Shown one piece after another: positions 41,894 through 50,066 of a DNA stretch of 50,066 bases (positions are counted from its first letter, which is position 1; each line of letters starts with the position of its first letter). A program made the position numbers and the translations under genes. The stretch covers positions 1 through 50,066 of the forward strand of contig JAUIEM010000007.1 of NCBI GenBank assembly GCA_030428695.1. The letters run 5' to 3'. The notes beneath the pieces are model-generated. The model was not told the DNA's origin, did no database searches, and saw only the letters and a list, made by a program, of their open reading frames with translations. This DNA comes from a bacterium (GTDB lineage Bacteria > Planctomycetota > J058 > JAJDCP01).

Positions 41894-42895
41894 TCAGCCC
41901 GGCACGGACGGTTCGGCCAACGCCTCGAGTGCCTGGACAAGATGCTGCGGAACAGAACGCCGCGCGCAGCGGCTCGCCACCTCGAGGGCGCTCGCGACCG
42001 CCTTGGCGTTCGAGCGGCCGTGACCGACGATCGGGATGCCCGCGACGCCGAGCAGCGGCGCGCCTCCATACTCCTCGAAGTCGACCCGGGCGTGCAGGGC
42101 GGACAGCAGGCCCTCGTCGGCCTCGCCGCGGCCGCGCAGGTAGCGCTCGACGAAGGAATACACCGCCAGGCCCGCGCCCTCGGCGACCTTGAGGACCGCG
42201 TTGCCGGTGAAGCCGTCGCAGACGATGACGTCGACCTTGCCGCAGAACAGCTCCTGGCCCTCGACGTTGCCGGCGAAGTTCAGGCCCGCGCTCTGGATGC
42301 GCTCGGAGACCTCGCGGTACAGCTCGGTGCCCTTGCCCTCCTCGCCGCCGATGTTCAGGAGGCCGACGCGGGGCTCTTCGATCTCGTACACGTCCTTGCA
42401 GAACACGCTCGCCATCACCGCGTACTGGACCAGGTGGCTCGGCTTGGGGGCGATGTTCGCGCCGACGTCCATCATCACCGAGACGCCTCCCGACAGGGTC
42501 GGCAGGCTGACGGCGATGCCGCCGCGGCGGACGCCGGGCAGGGGGCGCAGGAGGAACTGGGCGGCCGCGACGAAGGCGCCGGTGTTGCCGGCGGAGAAGA
42601 CCGCGTCGGCCCGCCCCGCGCTGACCAGCTCGACGGCCACCCGCACGGAGGAGCGCTTCTTCGACCGCAAGGAGGCGGCCGGCGCCTCGTGCATGCCGAC
42701 GACTTCGGGCGCGTGCTCGATGCTGCAGCGGGCGTCCGTCGGGGCGTCGAGCTCACGGAGCGTGGCGGTCAGCCGGTCGCGGTCGCCGACGAGGATGGTC
42801 TCGAGCTCCGGAAGCCGATGCAGCGCCTGCAGGCAGCCCTTGACCACCTCTAGCGGGGCATTGTCACCCCCGGCCGCGTCGACCGCGACGCGCAT
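41894..42895 (-). CDS. plsX: PlsX, acyl-ACP:phosphate acyltransferase
   Basis: A 333-aa protein, the usual length. VAVDAAGGDNAPLEVVKGC at the N-terminus and VFSAGNTGAFVAAAQFLL, MDVGANIAPKPSHLVQYAVM and DVIVCDGFTGNAVLK are strong PlsX signatures. It makes acyl-phosphate for phospholipid synthesis. Just 2 bases separate it from rpmF. Confidence 0.97.
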   Translation of the reverse strand: MRVAVDAAGGDNAPLEVVKGCLQALHRLPELETILVGDRDRLTATLRELDAPTDARCSIEHAPEVVGMHEAPAASLRSKKRSSVRVAVELVSAGRADAVFSAGNTGAFVAAAQFLLRPLPGVRRGGIAVSLPTLSGGVSVMMDVGANIAPKPSHLVQYAVMASVFCKDVYEIEEPRVGLLNIGGEEGKGTELYREVSERIQSAGLNFAGNVEGQELFCGKVDVIVCDGFTGNAVLKVAEGAGLAVYSFVERYLRGRGEADEGLLSALHARVDFEEYGGAPLLGVAGIPIVGHGRSNAKAVASALEVASRCARRSVPQHLVQALEALAEPSVPG

Positions 42896-42897
42896 GC

Positions 42898-43077
42898 TCA
42901 GTCCTCGAGGTTGATCGCGTAGCCGTTGCGATAGAAGCCGCAGTTACCGCAGATCGTGTGGGGCAGGTGCTCGGCCTGGCACTTCGGGCACGTCCCGGAG
43001 TGGGCGGCCTTGACGGCCAGATGCGAACGGCGCAGGCCCTGACGGGACTTCGAGGTTTTTCTCTTCGGGACGGCCAT
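42898..43077 (-). CDS. rpmF: Ribosomal protein L32
   Basis: A 59-aa basic protein: AVPKRKTSKSRQGLRRSHL at the start is L32, and the zinc site is C30xxC33 and C43xxC46 (CPKC, CGNC). The rpmF-plsX-fab order is common in bacteria. It is the first gene of the operon, behind the promoter at 43177-43204. It is too short for many gene finders. Confidence 0.96.
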   Translation of the reverse strand: MAVPKRKTSKSRQGLRRSHLAVKAAHSGTCPKCQAEHLPHTICGNCGFYRNGYAINLED

Positions 43078-43176
43078 GGGTGATCCTCAGTCTGGTCGCG
43101 CGCTCATTCGGCGCATCGGACCGCAAACTCATGTGTTTCGGGTCTCGGGCTTGCTGACGCAATCCGGAGGGAGAAG

Positions 43177-43204
43177 ATTATCCGCACGAAAGTCCCGCGG
43201 TCAA
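43177..43204 (-). promoter_or_regulatory. Promoter of the rpmF-plsX-fab operon
   Basis: On the minus strand TTGACC and GATAAT are 16 bases apart. The leader before the rpmF ATG is about 90 bases. I saw no FapR-like or other fatty-acid regulator site. Confidence 0.72.
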
Positions 43205-43244
43205 GCTTCTTGTCGGCGGCCGGGCCCGCCCGCCGCCGCCTGCC

Positions 43245-43273
43245 TTGCAGACAGCTCGCCGGGCGCTTATCTT
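43245..43273 (+). promoter_or_regulatory. Promoter of the zinc-finger gene
   Basis: TTGCAG and TATCTT are 17 bases apart; transcription would start near 43280, about 20 bases before the GTG at 43301. Confidence 0.55.
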
Positions 43274-43300
43274 CCTGACTATGGAAGTGGGGTCGCGCGC

Positions 43301-44722
43301 GTGAATCTCCGAAAACTCCGCCGACTGGTCGCCGAAAGCTTCGCAGGCGAGCCGCGCTGGCAGATCATCGTCAACCGGTGCGACTGGCTCTGCCCGTACT
43401 GCGGCGAGATCGGCGCCCGCAACCTGTCCGCCGACAGCGAGGTCGAGGTGCTGCTGATCGAGCACCTGACGAACGTCTGCGGCCAGTGGAGCCAGGGCGA
43501 GGGCGAGCTGCTGCCGATGAAGCGCCTGAAGAAGCGGCGCCGCTCGTTCGAGTTCCACTTCAAGATCCGGCGCCTCCTGCGCAAGGAGAAGAAGTTCAAG
43601 CTCCAGGAAGCCGGCCGCTGGGTCTGCCCCTACTGCGCCTCCTCGACCGACGTCCAGGTGCCGGACGACCTCAAGGGGGTAGGCATCGAGAGCCCCTTCC
43701 TCAACGGGGTGATCGCCCACCTGATCCCCTGCCAGGAGTTCGCGCGCGGCCAGGGCAAGACCCGCGGGTGGGAAGAGCTGCGCTCGCAGTTCTCCGTCGA
43801 CGGTTCCGAGTCGCAGGAGCGCGACGAGCGCGAGCGCTTCGCGCAGAAGCTCGCGAGCTCCCCGCTCTTCCGCCTGCTCGACGTCGAGCGCGGCTGGCTC
43901 TGCCCGTACTGTGGGCGCGACTCCGGCATCCAGTTCCTCGCCGGAGGCAAGGTCGACCCGAAGATCGTCGAGGCCGCCTGGCAGCACGTCAAGGTGTGCC
44001 GCGACGCCCACAAGATGCCGTCGATCGAAGAGCTGAAGAAGCGCCTCAAGGAGGTCAACCGGGTCAAGCTGATGGCCCAGGTGCGGCGGAAGCTGGAAGG
44101 CCACGCGGTGTGGCAGGTGTTCGACCTCGACAACGTCTGGTACTGCCCGTACTGCGCCCTGCCGACCCGGATCCTGTTCCCGGTCGGCATCGAGCCCGAC
44201 GATCGGCTGATCCTGAAGGTCCTGCGCCATGTCCTCGGCTGCAGCACCTCCGGCGGGGCGAAGATCATGACCCTCGAGCAGATCGAGGCGGCGGCCGAGC
44301 GCACGAACGAGAACATCCGCATGCGCAACGAGCTCAAGCCCAAGCTGCGCGGCTCCGATTCCTACACCTTCTTCGAGGCCGAGACGGGGGCGTGGATCTG
44401 CCCGCACTGCGTCGAGCCGGTCGAGGACATCAACTTCCGCGCCGGCGACGAGCTGACGGTCGGCGCCCAGGGCCAGTTCGTCGGCCACCTGCTCGTCTGC
44501 GACGCCTACCTCGAGAACCCGCACAAGATCGCCTCGCCACAGGAGCTCGAGGCGCGCTTCGGGATGCCTTCCCCGGAGTCGTCCGGCGAGATCTTCCTCG
44601 ACAGCGACGAGCAAGCCTACGGGGATGAGGGCTCGGACGATGAAGAGGAAGAGGACGTCGGCGACATGAGCTCCGGCGAGCTGATCTTCTACAGCGAGGA
44701 CGATGAGGCCTCCTACGGCTGA
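43301..44722 (+). CDS. Five-repeat CCHC zinc-finger-like protein with acidic tail
   Basis: A 473-aa protein starting at GTG 43301. Five repeats of about 80-90 residues each hold W-hydrophobic-CP-x-C followed by H-x3/4-C: C31/C34/H55/C60, C109/C112/H140/C144, C201/C204/H229/C233, C282/C285/H310/C314, C367/C370/H396/C400. Each is preceded by a basic, helical stretch (for example KRLKKRRRSFEFHFKIRR). The last ~50 residues are Asp/Glu-rich (GSDDEEEEDVGD). No signal peptide or membrane helix. The pattern suggests five zinc-binding modules for nucleic acid or protein contact, but I know no named family. It is divergent from the rpmF operon. Confidence 0.8.
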   Translation: MNLRKLRRLVAESFAGEPRWQIIVNRCDWLCPYCGEIGARNLSADSEVEVLLIEHLTNVCGQWSQGEGELLPMKRLKKRRRSFEFHFKIRRLLRKEKKFKLQEAGRWVCPYCASSTDVQVPDDLKGVGIESPFLNGVIAHLIPCQEFARGQGKTRGWEELRSQFSVDGSESQERDERERFAQKLASSPLFRLLDVERGWLCPYCGRDSGIQFLAGGKVDPKIVEAAWQHVKVCRDAHKMPSIEELKKRLKEVNRVKLMAQVRRKLEGHAVWQVFDLDNVWYCPYCALPTRILFPVGIEPDDRLILKVLRHVLGCSTSGGAKIMTLEQIEAAAERTNENIRMRNELKPKLRGSDSYTFFEAETGAWICPHCVEPVEDINFRAGDELTVGAQGQFVGHLLVCDAYLENPHKIASPQELEARFGMPSPESSGEIFLDSDEQAYGDEGSDDEEEEDVGDMSSGELIFYSEDDEASYG

Positions 44723-44779
44723 TCGCGCGCCGCGCGCTCGTCTGGACAGTGAACCCCCGCGCCTGCGGACGGAGGAGGC

Positions 44780-45244
44780 GTGGAGCGCTACCGCCCCCCG
44801 ATCTGGTGGTACTGCAAGGTCCTGACCATGCTCGCGCTGGTCGTGTGGACCTTCGTCGCGCTGTGGCGTCACCTCGCCCCGGTCTGGATCCGCCTGCCCC
44901 ACGACCTCGGACAGGTCGTCGTCGTGCTCGGCGCCGTCTCGAACCTGCTGCACTACCGTCTGCTCAAGCGCGCGACCCCGAACCTCGCCGCGCCCCGGGT
45001 GCTGGTACGGGCGGGCGGGTTGTTCCGCTTCGTGCGGCACCCGATGTACCTCGGGGACCTGCTCGCGATCGTCGGTTTCATGCTCTGGGCCGGCGACGTC
45101 GTCGCGATCGGCCTGGCGGCGGCGGCGACCCTGTTCCTCATCCTCCTGACCCGGGTCGAGGACCGCGCCCTCGCCGCCCGCTTCGGTTCGTCCCACTCCG
45201 CCTGGCGCGAGCGCACCTGGCATCTCCTGCCGTGGGTCTGGTAG
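44780..45244 (+). CDS. ICMT/PEMT-type membrane methyltransferase
   Basis: A 154-aa integral membrane protein, GTG start with GGAGGAGG four bases upstream. It has about four hydrophobic helices (19-40, 50-60, 90-110, 112-130) and the family motif FRFVRHPMYLGDLL (AdoMet-binding), then EDRALAARFGSSHSAWRERT at the end. These enzymes methylate lipids or small thiols; the acceptor is unknown. The gap before it (44723-44779) is short, so it may follow the zinc-finger gene in one transcript. Confidence 0.82.
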   Translation: MERYRPPIWWYCKVLTMLALVVWTFVALWRHLAPVWIRLPHDLGQVVVVLGAVSNLLHYRLLKRATPNLAAPRVLVRAGGLFRFVRHPMYLGDLLAIVGFMLWAGDVVAIGLAAAATLFLILLTRVEDRALAARFGSSHSAWRERTWHLLPWVW

Positions 45245-45303
45245 GCTGCCGCCGATCGCGGGAGCGAGATCGGCACCCGGGTCGAAACGGAGATGGAATC
45301 GCG

Positions 45304-47691
45304 ATGCGCACGCTCATCCTGTGCCTGGGAGCCCTTCTGTTCGGCGGCTGCGGGGACACCCCGGCGGCCCCGGCCCCCGACGACGACCCGTCGCCGGTCT
45401 TCGACCAGTCGACCCCCGAGGCGGCCCTGGAGTCCCTCGCGCGGGCCTGCCGCGCGGGCGACGTGGTCGCGATGCGGGCGCTGACGGACCCCTCGACCAC
45501 GCAACGCGCCCGGGCCGTCGACTACCTGGTCGCCCTGAACGAGGCGACGCTCCAGGCCGCGGCGTTCGATGCGGCGGTGCGCGCGCGCTGGGGGCCCGAG
45601 CTGCTCGCCGAGCTCGAGCTGCCGCCTCTGCGCAACCCCTTCGCGGCACCTCCCGGTGAGGTCGTCGAGCGGACCGTGGCCGGGGACAGCGCGACCCTGG
45701 TGCTCGCCGACGGCGAGCGGCTCCTGCGACGGCGGGATGGCCGCTGGCGTGTCGACGTGGCCGCCCTGATCGCCGGCCTGGACGACCGCGCGCGGCGCAT
45801 GCAGATCGGCTCGCTCGCCGGCCAGGTGCTCGCGCGCGACGTCCGGGACGTCCACAGCGCCGAGGGCATCGAGCAGGCGCGCTTCGCCCTGCGCCTGCAG
45901 CGCGACATGGCGCCGCTGCACGGCAAGCTCGCCGTGATCGGCGTGACCGCTCGCGAGCTCGGGGGCGAGCGCGCCGCGCCGAAGCCGCCGGCGCTCGAGG
46001 GCAAGCCGGCCCCCCTGGCGACGCTGCTCGAGCTCGCGCACGCGGTCGCGTGCGCGGACAGCGCCAGGATCACGGCCCTGTGCGAGCGCTCGACCAAAGT
46101 GCAGCGGGACGCGGTCCACCTGCTGCACACCTACGGGGCCTACCAACGGCAGGCCTGGCGCTTCTCCGACGCGGTCGCCGAGAAGTTCACCGAGGTCGGC
46201 GAGCGGCGGCTGTTCCGCCCGACCCTGCCGCTGTTGCTCAACGACCTCGAGGGGCTCGTCGAGGAGAACATCGACGTCTGGGGCACGAGCGCCCAGGTCG
46301 ACACCTCCGAGGCGCGCTACACCCTGGTCCAGCGCGACGGGCGCTGGCTGTTCGACGCGACCTCGCTGCCGCGGGACGACAGCCTCGGCTTCTCGATGCC
46401 GACGCGCCGCAAGAGCTTCGACGCCTACCTCGCGAGCCTCGACCTCGCGCTGGTCGAGACCAGCCGCTCGAGCGCCGCGCTGCGGGCCGCCCTGCTCGCC
46501 CGCCTGCGGGCCGGGCTGCCGGAGCGCGCGGCGGAGGCTCCGGCCGCGCCGGAGGCCCCGCCGGAGTGGCGGGAGCTCGGGCTCGTCGCGGCGCCCGACG
46601 CGCGGCAGGCCGAGGTCTCGGGCGCGATCGAGGTGTTCGAGGAGGCGCTCGCCGCGGGCGACGCTGCCCGGGTGCGCGCCGCCCTCGACCGGGGCACGCC
46701 CGCCCGGGCGCGCTCCGCCGAGCTGCTGCTCGGCTACGCCGAGGCCGTCGCCGCCTGGCAGGACTTCGCGGAGATCATCGCCGAGCGCTTCGGCGAGAGC
46801 ACGCTGCAGATCGGCGAGCTCGAGCGCTATCCGAAGCGGCTCCCGCGGCTCTCCGAGCTGCGCGACACCCGCGCAGTGCGCGGCGACAGCGCGGTGTTGA
46901 CGACAGGCGGCGGACGCGAGCTCGTCTTCCTGCGCCGGGACGGGGTCTGGCGCTTCGATCCGACCGGCCTGCACCCGGGCGACGACCCAGAGCAGTGCCG
47001 GCGCATCGAGGCCCTCTACGCCTGCGCGGCCCAGAACCTCGATGGGCAGCAGGCGCGCACGGTCGAGAGCGTCGAGTCGCTGCGCTGGAAGCTCGAGCTG
47101 TACCTGGTCTCCCTCGACCACGCGATCGAGCCCGCCCCCCTCGACGACGTGGCCTGGGAAGACTACCCCGGGCCGCTGCAGGCGCTGCAGCACCTGCGCC
47201 ACGCGCTGCTGCGCGCCGACGAGGACGCGATCCGCGCCCTGGTCGCGACCCCGGACGCCGCCACCGCCGCGGCCGCCGAGCGCCTGATCGCCAAGGCGCA
47301 GCTCAACCTGCGCCGGCGCGTCTTCGAGAACGCGGTCGCCCGCAAGTTCAGCTGGGCGGGAGCCTACCGCTTCGGCCGCCGGCGCGAGGAGATCGGCGTC
47401 CTCAAGCTCGGCGAGATGGTCGACTACGTCGTCTGTGTCGAAGACGGCGACGCGGCGACCCTGGAGTACTACAGCGACAGCGCGCGCTTCGTCCGCGAGG
47501 ACGGGCGCTGGCTGTACCTGCCCGACACCGCGCTGCCGGAGCTGTGGCAGGACAAGCCCGATGCCTACCTGCGGCTCTTGCGCGCGCGGCGGATGCTCCT
47601 GACCCCGGAGCTGATCCGCGGGGCGAGCAGCCTCGAGCGACTCAAGAGCGCCCACCGCTTGCTGCTGGTCGGTGTGTCCAGCGGCCAGTGA
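45304..47691 (+). CDS. Lipoprotein with four copies of a ~200-residue repeat
   Basis: A 795-aa exported lipoprotein: MRTLILCLGALLFGGC is a signal peptide ending in a lipobox (Cys16). Four diverged modules follow at about 37-154, 238-354, 437-555 and 625-742. Each has a helical start with (C)RAGD..AMRAL or ALLRADEDAIRAL, a middle with FxxAVAxKF or FAEIIAERFGE, a GDSATL-like strand, and a closing RRDGRWRVD or REDGRWLYL. This resembles NTF2-like/SnoaL-type pockets, which end with a W/D strand, but I cannot confirm that. Its job is unknown. ATG 45304 follows a GGAG site. Confidence 0.8.
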   Translation: MRTLILCLGALLFGGCGDTPAAPAPDDDPSPVFDQSTPEAALESLARACRAGDVVAMRALTDPSTTQRARAVDYLVALNEATLQAAAFDAAVRARWGPELLAELELPPLRNPFAAPPGEVVERTVAGDSATLVLADGERLLRRRDGRWRVDVAALIAGLDDRARRMQIGSLAGQVLARDVRDVHSAEGIEQARFALRLQRDMAPLHGKLAVIGVTARELGGERAAPKPPALEGKPAPLATLLELAHAVACADSARITALCERSTKVQRDAVHLLHTYGAYQRQAWRFSDAVAEKFTEVGERRLFRPTLPLLLNDLEGLVEENIDVWGTSAQVDTSEARYTLVQRDGRWLFDATSLPRDDSLGFSMPTRRKSFDAYLASLDLALVETSRSSAALRAALLARLRAGLPERAAEAPAAPEAPPEWRELGLVAAPDARQAEVSGAIEVFEEALAAGDAARVRAALDRGTPARARSAELLLGYAEAVAAWQDFAEIIAERFGESTLQIGELERYPKRLPRLSELRDTRAVRGDSAVLTTGGGRELVFLRRDGVWRFDPTGLHPGDDPEQCRRIEALYACAAQNLDGQQARTVESVESLRWKLELYLVSLDHAIEPAPLDDVAWEDYPGPLQALQHLRHALLRADEDAIRALVATPDAATAAAAERLIAKAQLNLRRRVFENAVARKFSWAGAYRFGRRREEIGVLKLGEMVDYVVCVEDGDAATLEYYSDSARFVREDGRWLYLPDTALPELWQDKPDAYLRLLRARRMLLTPELIRGASSLERLKSAHRLLLVGVSSGQ

Positions 47692-47710
47692 TTCCCCCTG
47701 AGGAGGAACC

Positions 47711-48586
47711 GTGCACATCACCCTGAACAACGGCGTCCGCATGCCAGCCATCGGCTTCGGCACCGCCGCGATCCACCAGTGGCAATACGACGGCGACGAG
47801 GTGTACGCCGCGGTCGCCTGCGCCCTCGAGGCCGGCTACCGCGCCCTCGACACCGCCGCCGTCTACGGCAACGAGCGCAGCGTCGGCGCGGCGGTGCGCG
47901 CGAGCGGCATCCCCCGGGAGGAGCTGTTCGTCACGACCAAGGTGTGGAACCACGACCAGGGCTACGACGCGACCCTGCGCGCCGTCGAGGCGAGCGAGAG
48001 GCGGCTCGACATCGGCGTGATCGACCTGCTGCTGATCCACTGGCCGAACCCGGCGAAGACGGCCGACACCTGGCGCGCCTTCGAGCGCCTCCTCGACGAG
48101 AAGCGGGTGCGGGCGGTCGGCGTGTCGAACTTCCGCCCCCAGGACATCGCGCAGCTCGCCGAGCGCTCCTCGCTGGTGCCGGCCTGCAACCAGATCGAGC
48201 TGCATCCCTACCTGCAGCAGCGCGCGCTGCGCGCCCTGTGCGCGGAGAAGGACATCGTCGTCGTCAGCTGGTCGCCCCTCGGCACCGGCAGCTGGAGCGG
48301 CGTGCCGGTCGCCGAGAAGCCCCTCGGCGACCCCGCGATCGCCGCGATCGCAGAGGCCCACGGCGTGTCGACGGCCCAGGTGATCCTGCGCTGGAACCTC
48401 GATCACGGGCTGGTGCCGATCCCGAAGTCGGAGACCCCCGCCCACATCCGCGCGAACCTCGCCCTGGACTTCGCGCTCAGCCCGGAGCAGCGGGCGACGA
48501 TCGACGGGCTCGACCGGGACAAGCGCTACGGCTATCACCCGGACGACGGGGTGAAGAACAACCTCGGGCTGCAGGTGCCGGCGTAG
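47711..48586 (+). CDS. Aldo/keto reductase
   Basis: A 291-aa NADPH-dependent reductase. GTG start with GAGGAGGA upstream. The fold begins TLNNGVRMPAIGFGT; the tetrad is Asp and Tyr in RALDTAAVYGNE, Lys in VTTKVWN and His in LLIHWPNP. VPIPKSETPAHI is the cofactor-binding motif. Likely reduces small aldehydes or 2,5-diketogluconate-like sugars, but the substrate cannot be set. It lies 19 bases after the lipoprotein gene. Confidence 0.93.
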   Translation: MHITLNNGVRMPAIGFGTAAIHQWQYDGDEVYAAVACALEAGYRALDTAAVYGNERSVGAAVRASGIPREELFVTTKVWNHDQGYDATLRAVEASERRLDIGVIDLLLIHWPNPAKTADTWRAFERLLDEKRVRAVGVSNFRPQDIAQLAERSSLVPACNQIELHPYLQQRALRALCAEKDIVVVSWSPLGTGSWSGVPVAEKPLGDPAIAAIAEAHGVSTAQVILRWNLDHGLVPIPKSETPAHIRANLALDFALSPEQRATIDGLDRDKRYGYHPDDGVKNNLGLQVPA

Positions 48587-48674
48587 GAGTCGCTACCCGC
48601 GAGCAGGCCCCCACGGGGCTTGGCCGCAACGTCGTCGCGGCCGGCTGACCCTCACGGGTCCGGGCCAACCGTCC

Positions 48675-49421
48675 TCAGCGCACGGGTGTCCAGACCTCGC
48701 GTTCGCCCCGGGCCGGTCGCTCGAGGGTCTTACCGACCAGCCCGGCGCCGCGCCGCAGGAGCCGGGTCTCGGCGTACATGTCCGCGTAGTCGCGCAGAAG
48801 CCCGATCCCGACCTCGAGCGTGTCGCCGTCGAGCGCGAAGCGATGGCGCTCCGTCGTCGCGTCGGCGGCGACGTAGCGCGGGTGCTGCTCGTCGAGGTAG
48901 TACTCCTCGTGGTAGTCGTTGAACACCCACTCGTCGACGGTCTCCTCGCCGAAGTGGACGTACCAGGTCTCGATCGACTGCTGGGTGACCTGGCCGCGAT
49001 GCATCTTCCAGGTCCGTTCCCGGAACTTCCAGACCGGCAGTATCTTGCGGTTCTTGAGCTCGATGAGCTCTTCGCCGAGACACTCGCGCTCCGCGTGCTC
49101 ATACAGTGAGCCTTCGATGCGGAAACGCTGCCGCGCGCCTTCCTCGAGACCGTAGTAGTCCCGCAGGTCGATCAGCTCTTCATCCGAAGGCTCCGGCGGC
49201 GGGGCGACGAAGGTGATCGAGGTGATGTCCTCCGTCGGGATGCGGAAGAAGCGCGATCCCTGGACATGTAGCTCCCGGCTCTCCTGATCGTAGGCGACGA
49301 TCCGGCCGCGGAAATTGATGCCCGCCCGGTGGAAGACGATGACCTCGGGCCCCTCATCGGCCTCCTGGGCACAGACGGGAACGACGGAAAGGCACAGGAC
49401 GAGTAACGTCGCTCTGTCCAT
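48675..49421 (-). CDS. Exported protein of unknown function
   Basis: A 248-aa protein with a cleavable signal peptide (MDRATLLVLCLSVVPVCAQE). GGGAGGTG precedes the ATG at 49421. The mature N-terminal part (VIVFHRAGINFRGRIVAYDQESRELHVQGSRFF, then IPTEDITSITF) resembles a small Sm-like beta barrel. A middle with many Glu/Arg and Tyr (YEHAERECLGEELIELKNRK; EEYYLDEQHPRY) follows. Family unknown; probably periplasmic. Convergent with the aldo/keto reductase; the 88-base gap has GC-rich hairpins but no clear terminator. Confidence 0.75.
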   Translation of the reverse strand: MDRATLLVLCLSVVPVCAQEADEGPEVIVFHRAGINFRGRIVAYDQESRELHVQGSRFFRIPTEDITSITFVAPPPEPSDEELIDLRDYYGLEEGARQRFRIEGSLYEHAERECLGEELIELKNRKILPVWKFRERTWKMHRGQVTQQSIETWYVHFGEETVDEWVFNDYHEEYYLDEQHPRYVAADATTERHRFALDGDTLEVGIGLLRDYADMYAETRLLRRGAGLVGKTLERPARGEREVWTPVR

Positions 49422-49600
49422 CGGGCACCTCCCTGCAAGGGTTGAATTGAACTTCGTACCGGGCGCTTTGCGGCGAGGACGGGGCGGCGGCGCATCTTTT
49501 TTGCCTCGAGCGTGCCGCGCCGCCGTCGTGGAGCGGGTCCCGCGGGCGGGGACTGGACCTGGCCAGGGGTCTCCGCGCCGCATCTCTTCGACGCCAGTCC

Positions 49601-49627
49601 TTGCTTTTCCTGTCAGGTCCGTACTAT
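49601..49627 (+). promoter_or_regulatory. Possible promoter of the DEAD-box helicase gene
   Basis: TTGCTT and TACTAT are 15 bases apart, shorter than ideal. If used, transcription starts near 49634, downstream of an in-frame ATG at 49626, favouring the GTG at 49656 as start. Confidence 0.4.
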
Positions 49628-49655
49628 GGCCCCTTTTGCGCAGGGACCCCACGAC

Positions 49656-50066
49656 GTGACAGATTCCTTTTCCGCCCTCGGCTTGATCCCCGAGCTGTGC
49701 CGCGCCCTCGACGACGAAGGCTACGAGCAACCGACGCCGATCCAGACGCAGGCCATCCCGTCGCTGCTCGACGGGCGAGACATGCTCGGCTGCGCCCAGA
49801 CCGGCACCGGCAAGACGGCGGCCTTCGCCCTCCCGGTCCTGCAGCACCTGCACCGGGCCGAGGACGGCGATCGCGGCGGCATCCGCTGCCTCGTGCTGAC
49901 GCCGACCCGTGAGCTCGCCGCCCAGATCAGCGCGTCGTTCTCGACCTACGGCCGTCACCTGCGCATCCGGCACTGCGTGATCTTCGGCGGGGTGAAGGAG
50001 GGGCCGCAGATCCGCGCGTTGAAGCGCGGCGTCGACGTGCTCGTCGCGACCCCGGGCCGCCTGCTC
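49656..50066 (+). CDS. DEAD-box RNA helicase (N-terminal part, cut by window edge)
   Basis: The first 137 residues of an RhlE-type ATP-dependent RNA helicase. [26 protein letters not shown] is the Q-motif, AQTGTGKT motif [12 protein letters not shown] motif Ia and ATPGRLL motif Ib. The DEAD box lies beyond the end. GTG 49656 is chosen; ATG 49626 is in frame and adds 10 residues but overlaps a probable -10 box. Neither has a strong ribosome site. Confidence 0.92.
   Translation, partial: MTDSFSALGLIPELCRALDDEGYEQPTPIQTQAIPSLLDGRDMLGCAQTGTGKTAAFALPVLQHLHRAEDGDRGGIRCLVLTPTRELAAQISASFSTYGRHLRIRHCVIFGGVKEGPQIRALKRGVDVLVATPGRLL

Noticed and set aside
48600..48674. Terminator between the aldo/keto reductase and the 48675 gene
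   Set aside because: Several short GC-rich stems (such as GGCCGC/GCGGCC) are possible, but none has a T-run; such stems are frequent in GC-rich DNA.

Overview
This window is a GC-rich bacterial chromosome segment with about 44 protein genes and no rRNA, tRNA, CRISPR array or insertion sequence that I could find. The cell has two membranes or at least an exported lipoprotein set (several lipobox signal peptides and a periplasmic sensor kinase). It uses sigma-54 (an NtrC-type activator and one textbook -24/-12 promoter), has MreB, makes Fe-S clusters by a SUF system with SufU and SufT, and often starts genes at GTG or TTG. The mix suggests a Planctomycetota- or Myxococcota-like lineage. That is an impression from gene content, not a placement.

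Layout. 1-152 is the start of mreB. 250-6517 holds two large unknown genes: a carbon-nitrogen-hydrolase-like protein with a repeat insertion and a Cys-rich tail, and a beta-rich repeat protein. 6724-7134 is a GFA-family zinc protein. 7421-12396 is a signalling operon: a PhnD-like binding lipoprotein, a sensor kinase, a sigma-54 activator and a sulfotransferase-like protein. 12481-19694 is a full SUF operon with its Rrf2 regulator and a DUF971-rhodanese fusion. 19695-20332 is non-coding and carries 52-bp hairpin repeats. 20333-23295 is an mrfAB-like pair in which the MrfA helicase has lost its motor. 23367-25920 is an oxidoreductase/unknown pair divergent from a GntR regulator. 26088-32859 (minus strand) holds a small unknown, topA with a lysine-rich tail, and a hydrolase-hslO-M20 peptidase operon. 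33035-36546 holds a sigma-54-driven membrane protein, an Arg-rich protein with a DUF4157-like metallopeptidase motif, and an unknown. 36521-43077 (minus strand) is the rpmF-plsX-fabH-fabD-fabG-acpP-fabF operon, followed by an unlisted 85-aa frame with a probable CTG start and a double-FHA protein. 43301-49421 holds a five-finger zinc protein, a membrane methyltransferase, a four-repeat lipoprotein, an aldo/keto reductase and an exported unknown. The window ends inside a DEAD-box helicase.

How they work together. The SUF genes form one tightly packed unit (overlaps or gaps mostly under 11 bp), with two copies of a TTGAC-N6-GT motif in front that may bind the Rrf2 protein. The fatty-acid operon has one clear promoter upstream of rpmF. 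The most unusual items are the motor-less MrfA paired with an intact MrfB nuclease, the repeat-interrupted nitrilase-like protein with its partner, the five-fold CCHC finger protein, the DUF4157-like Arg-rich protein and the hidden CTG-start gene.
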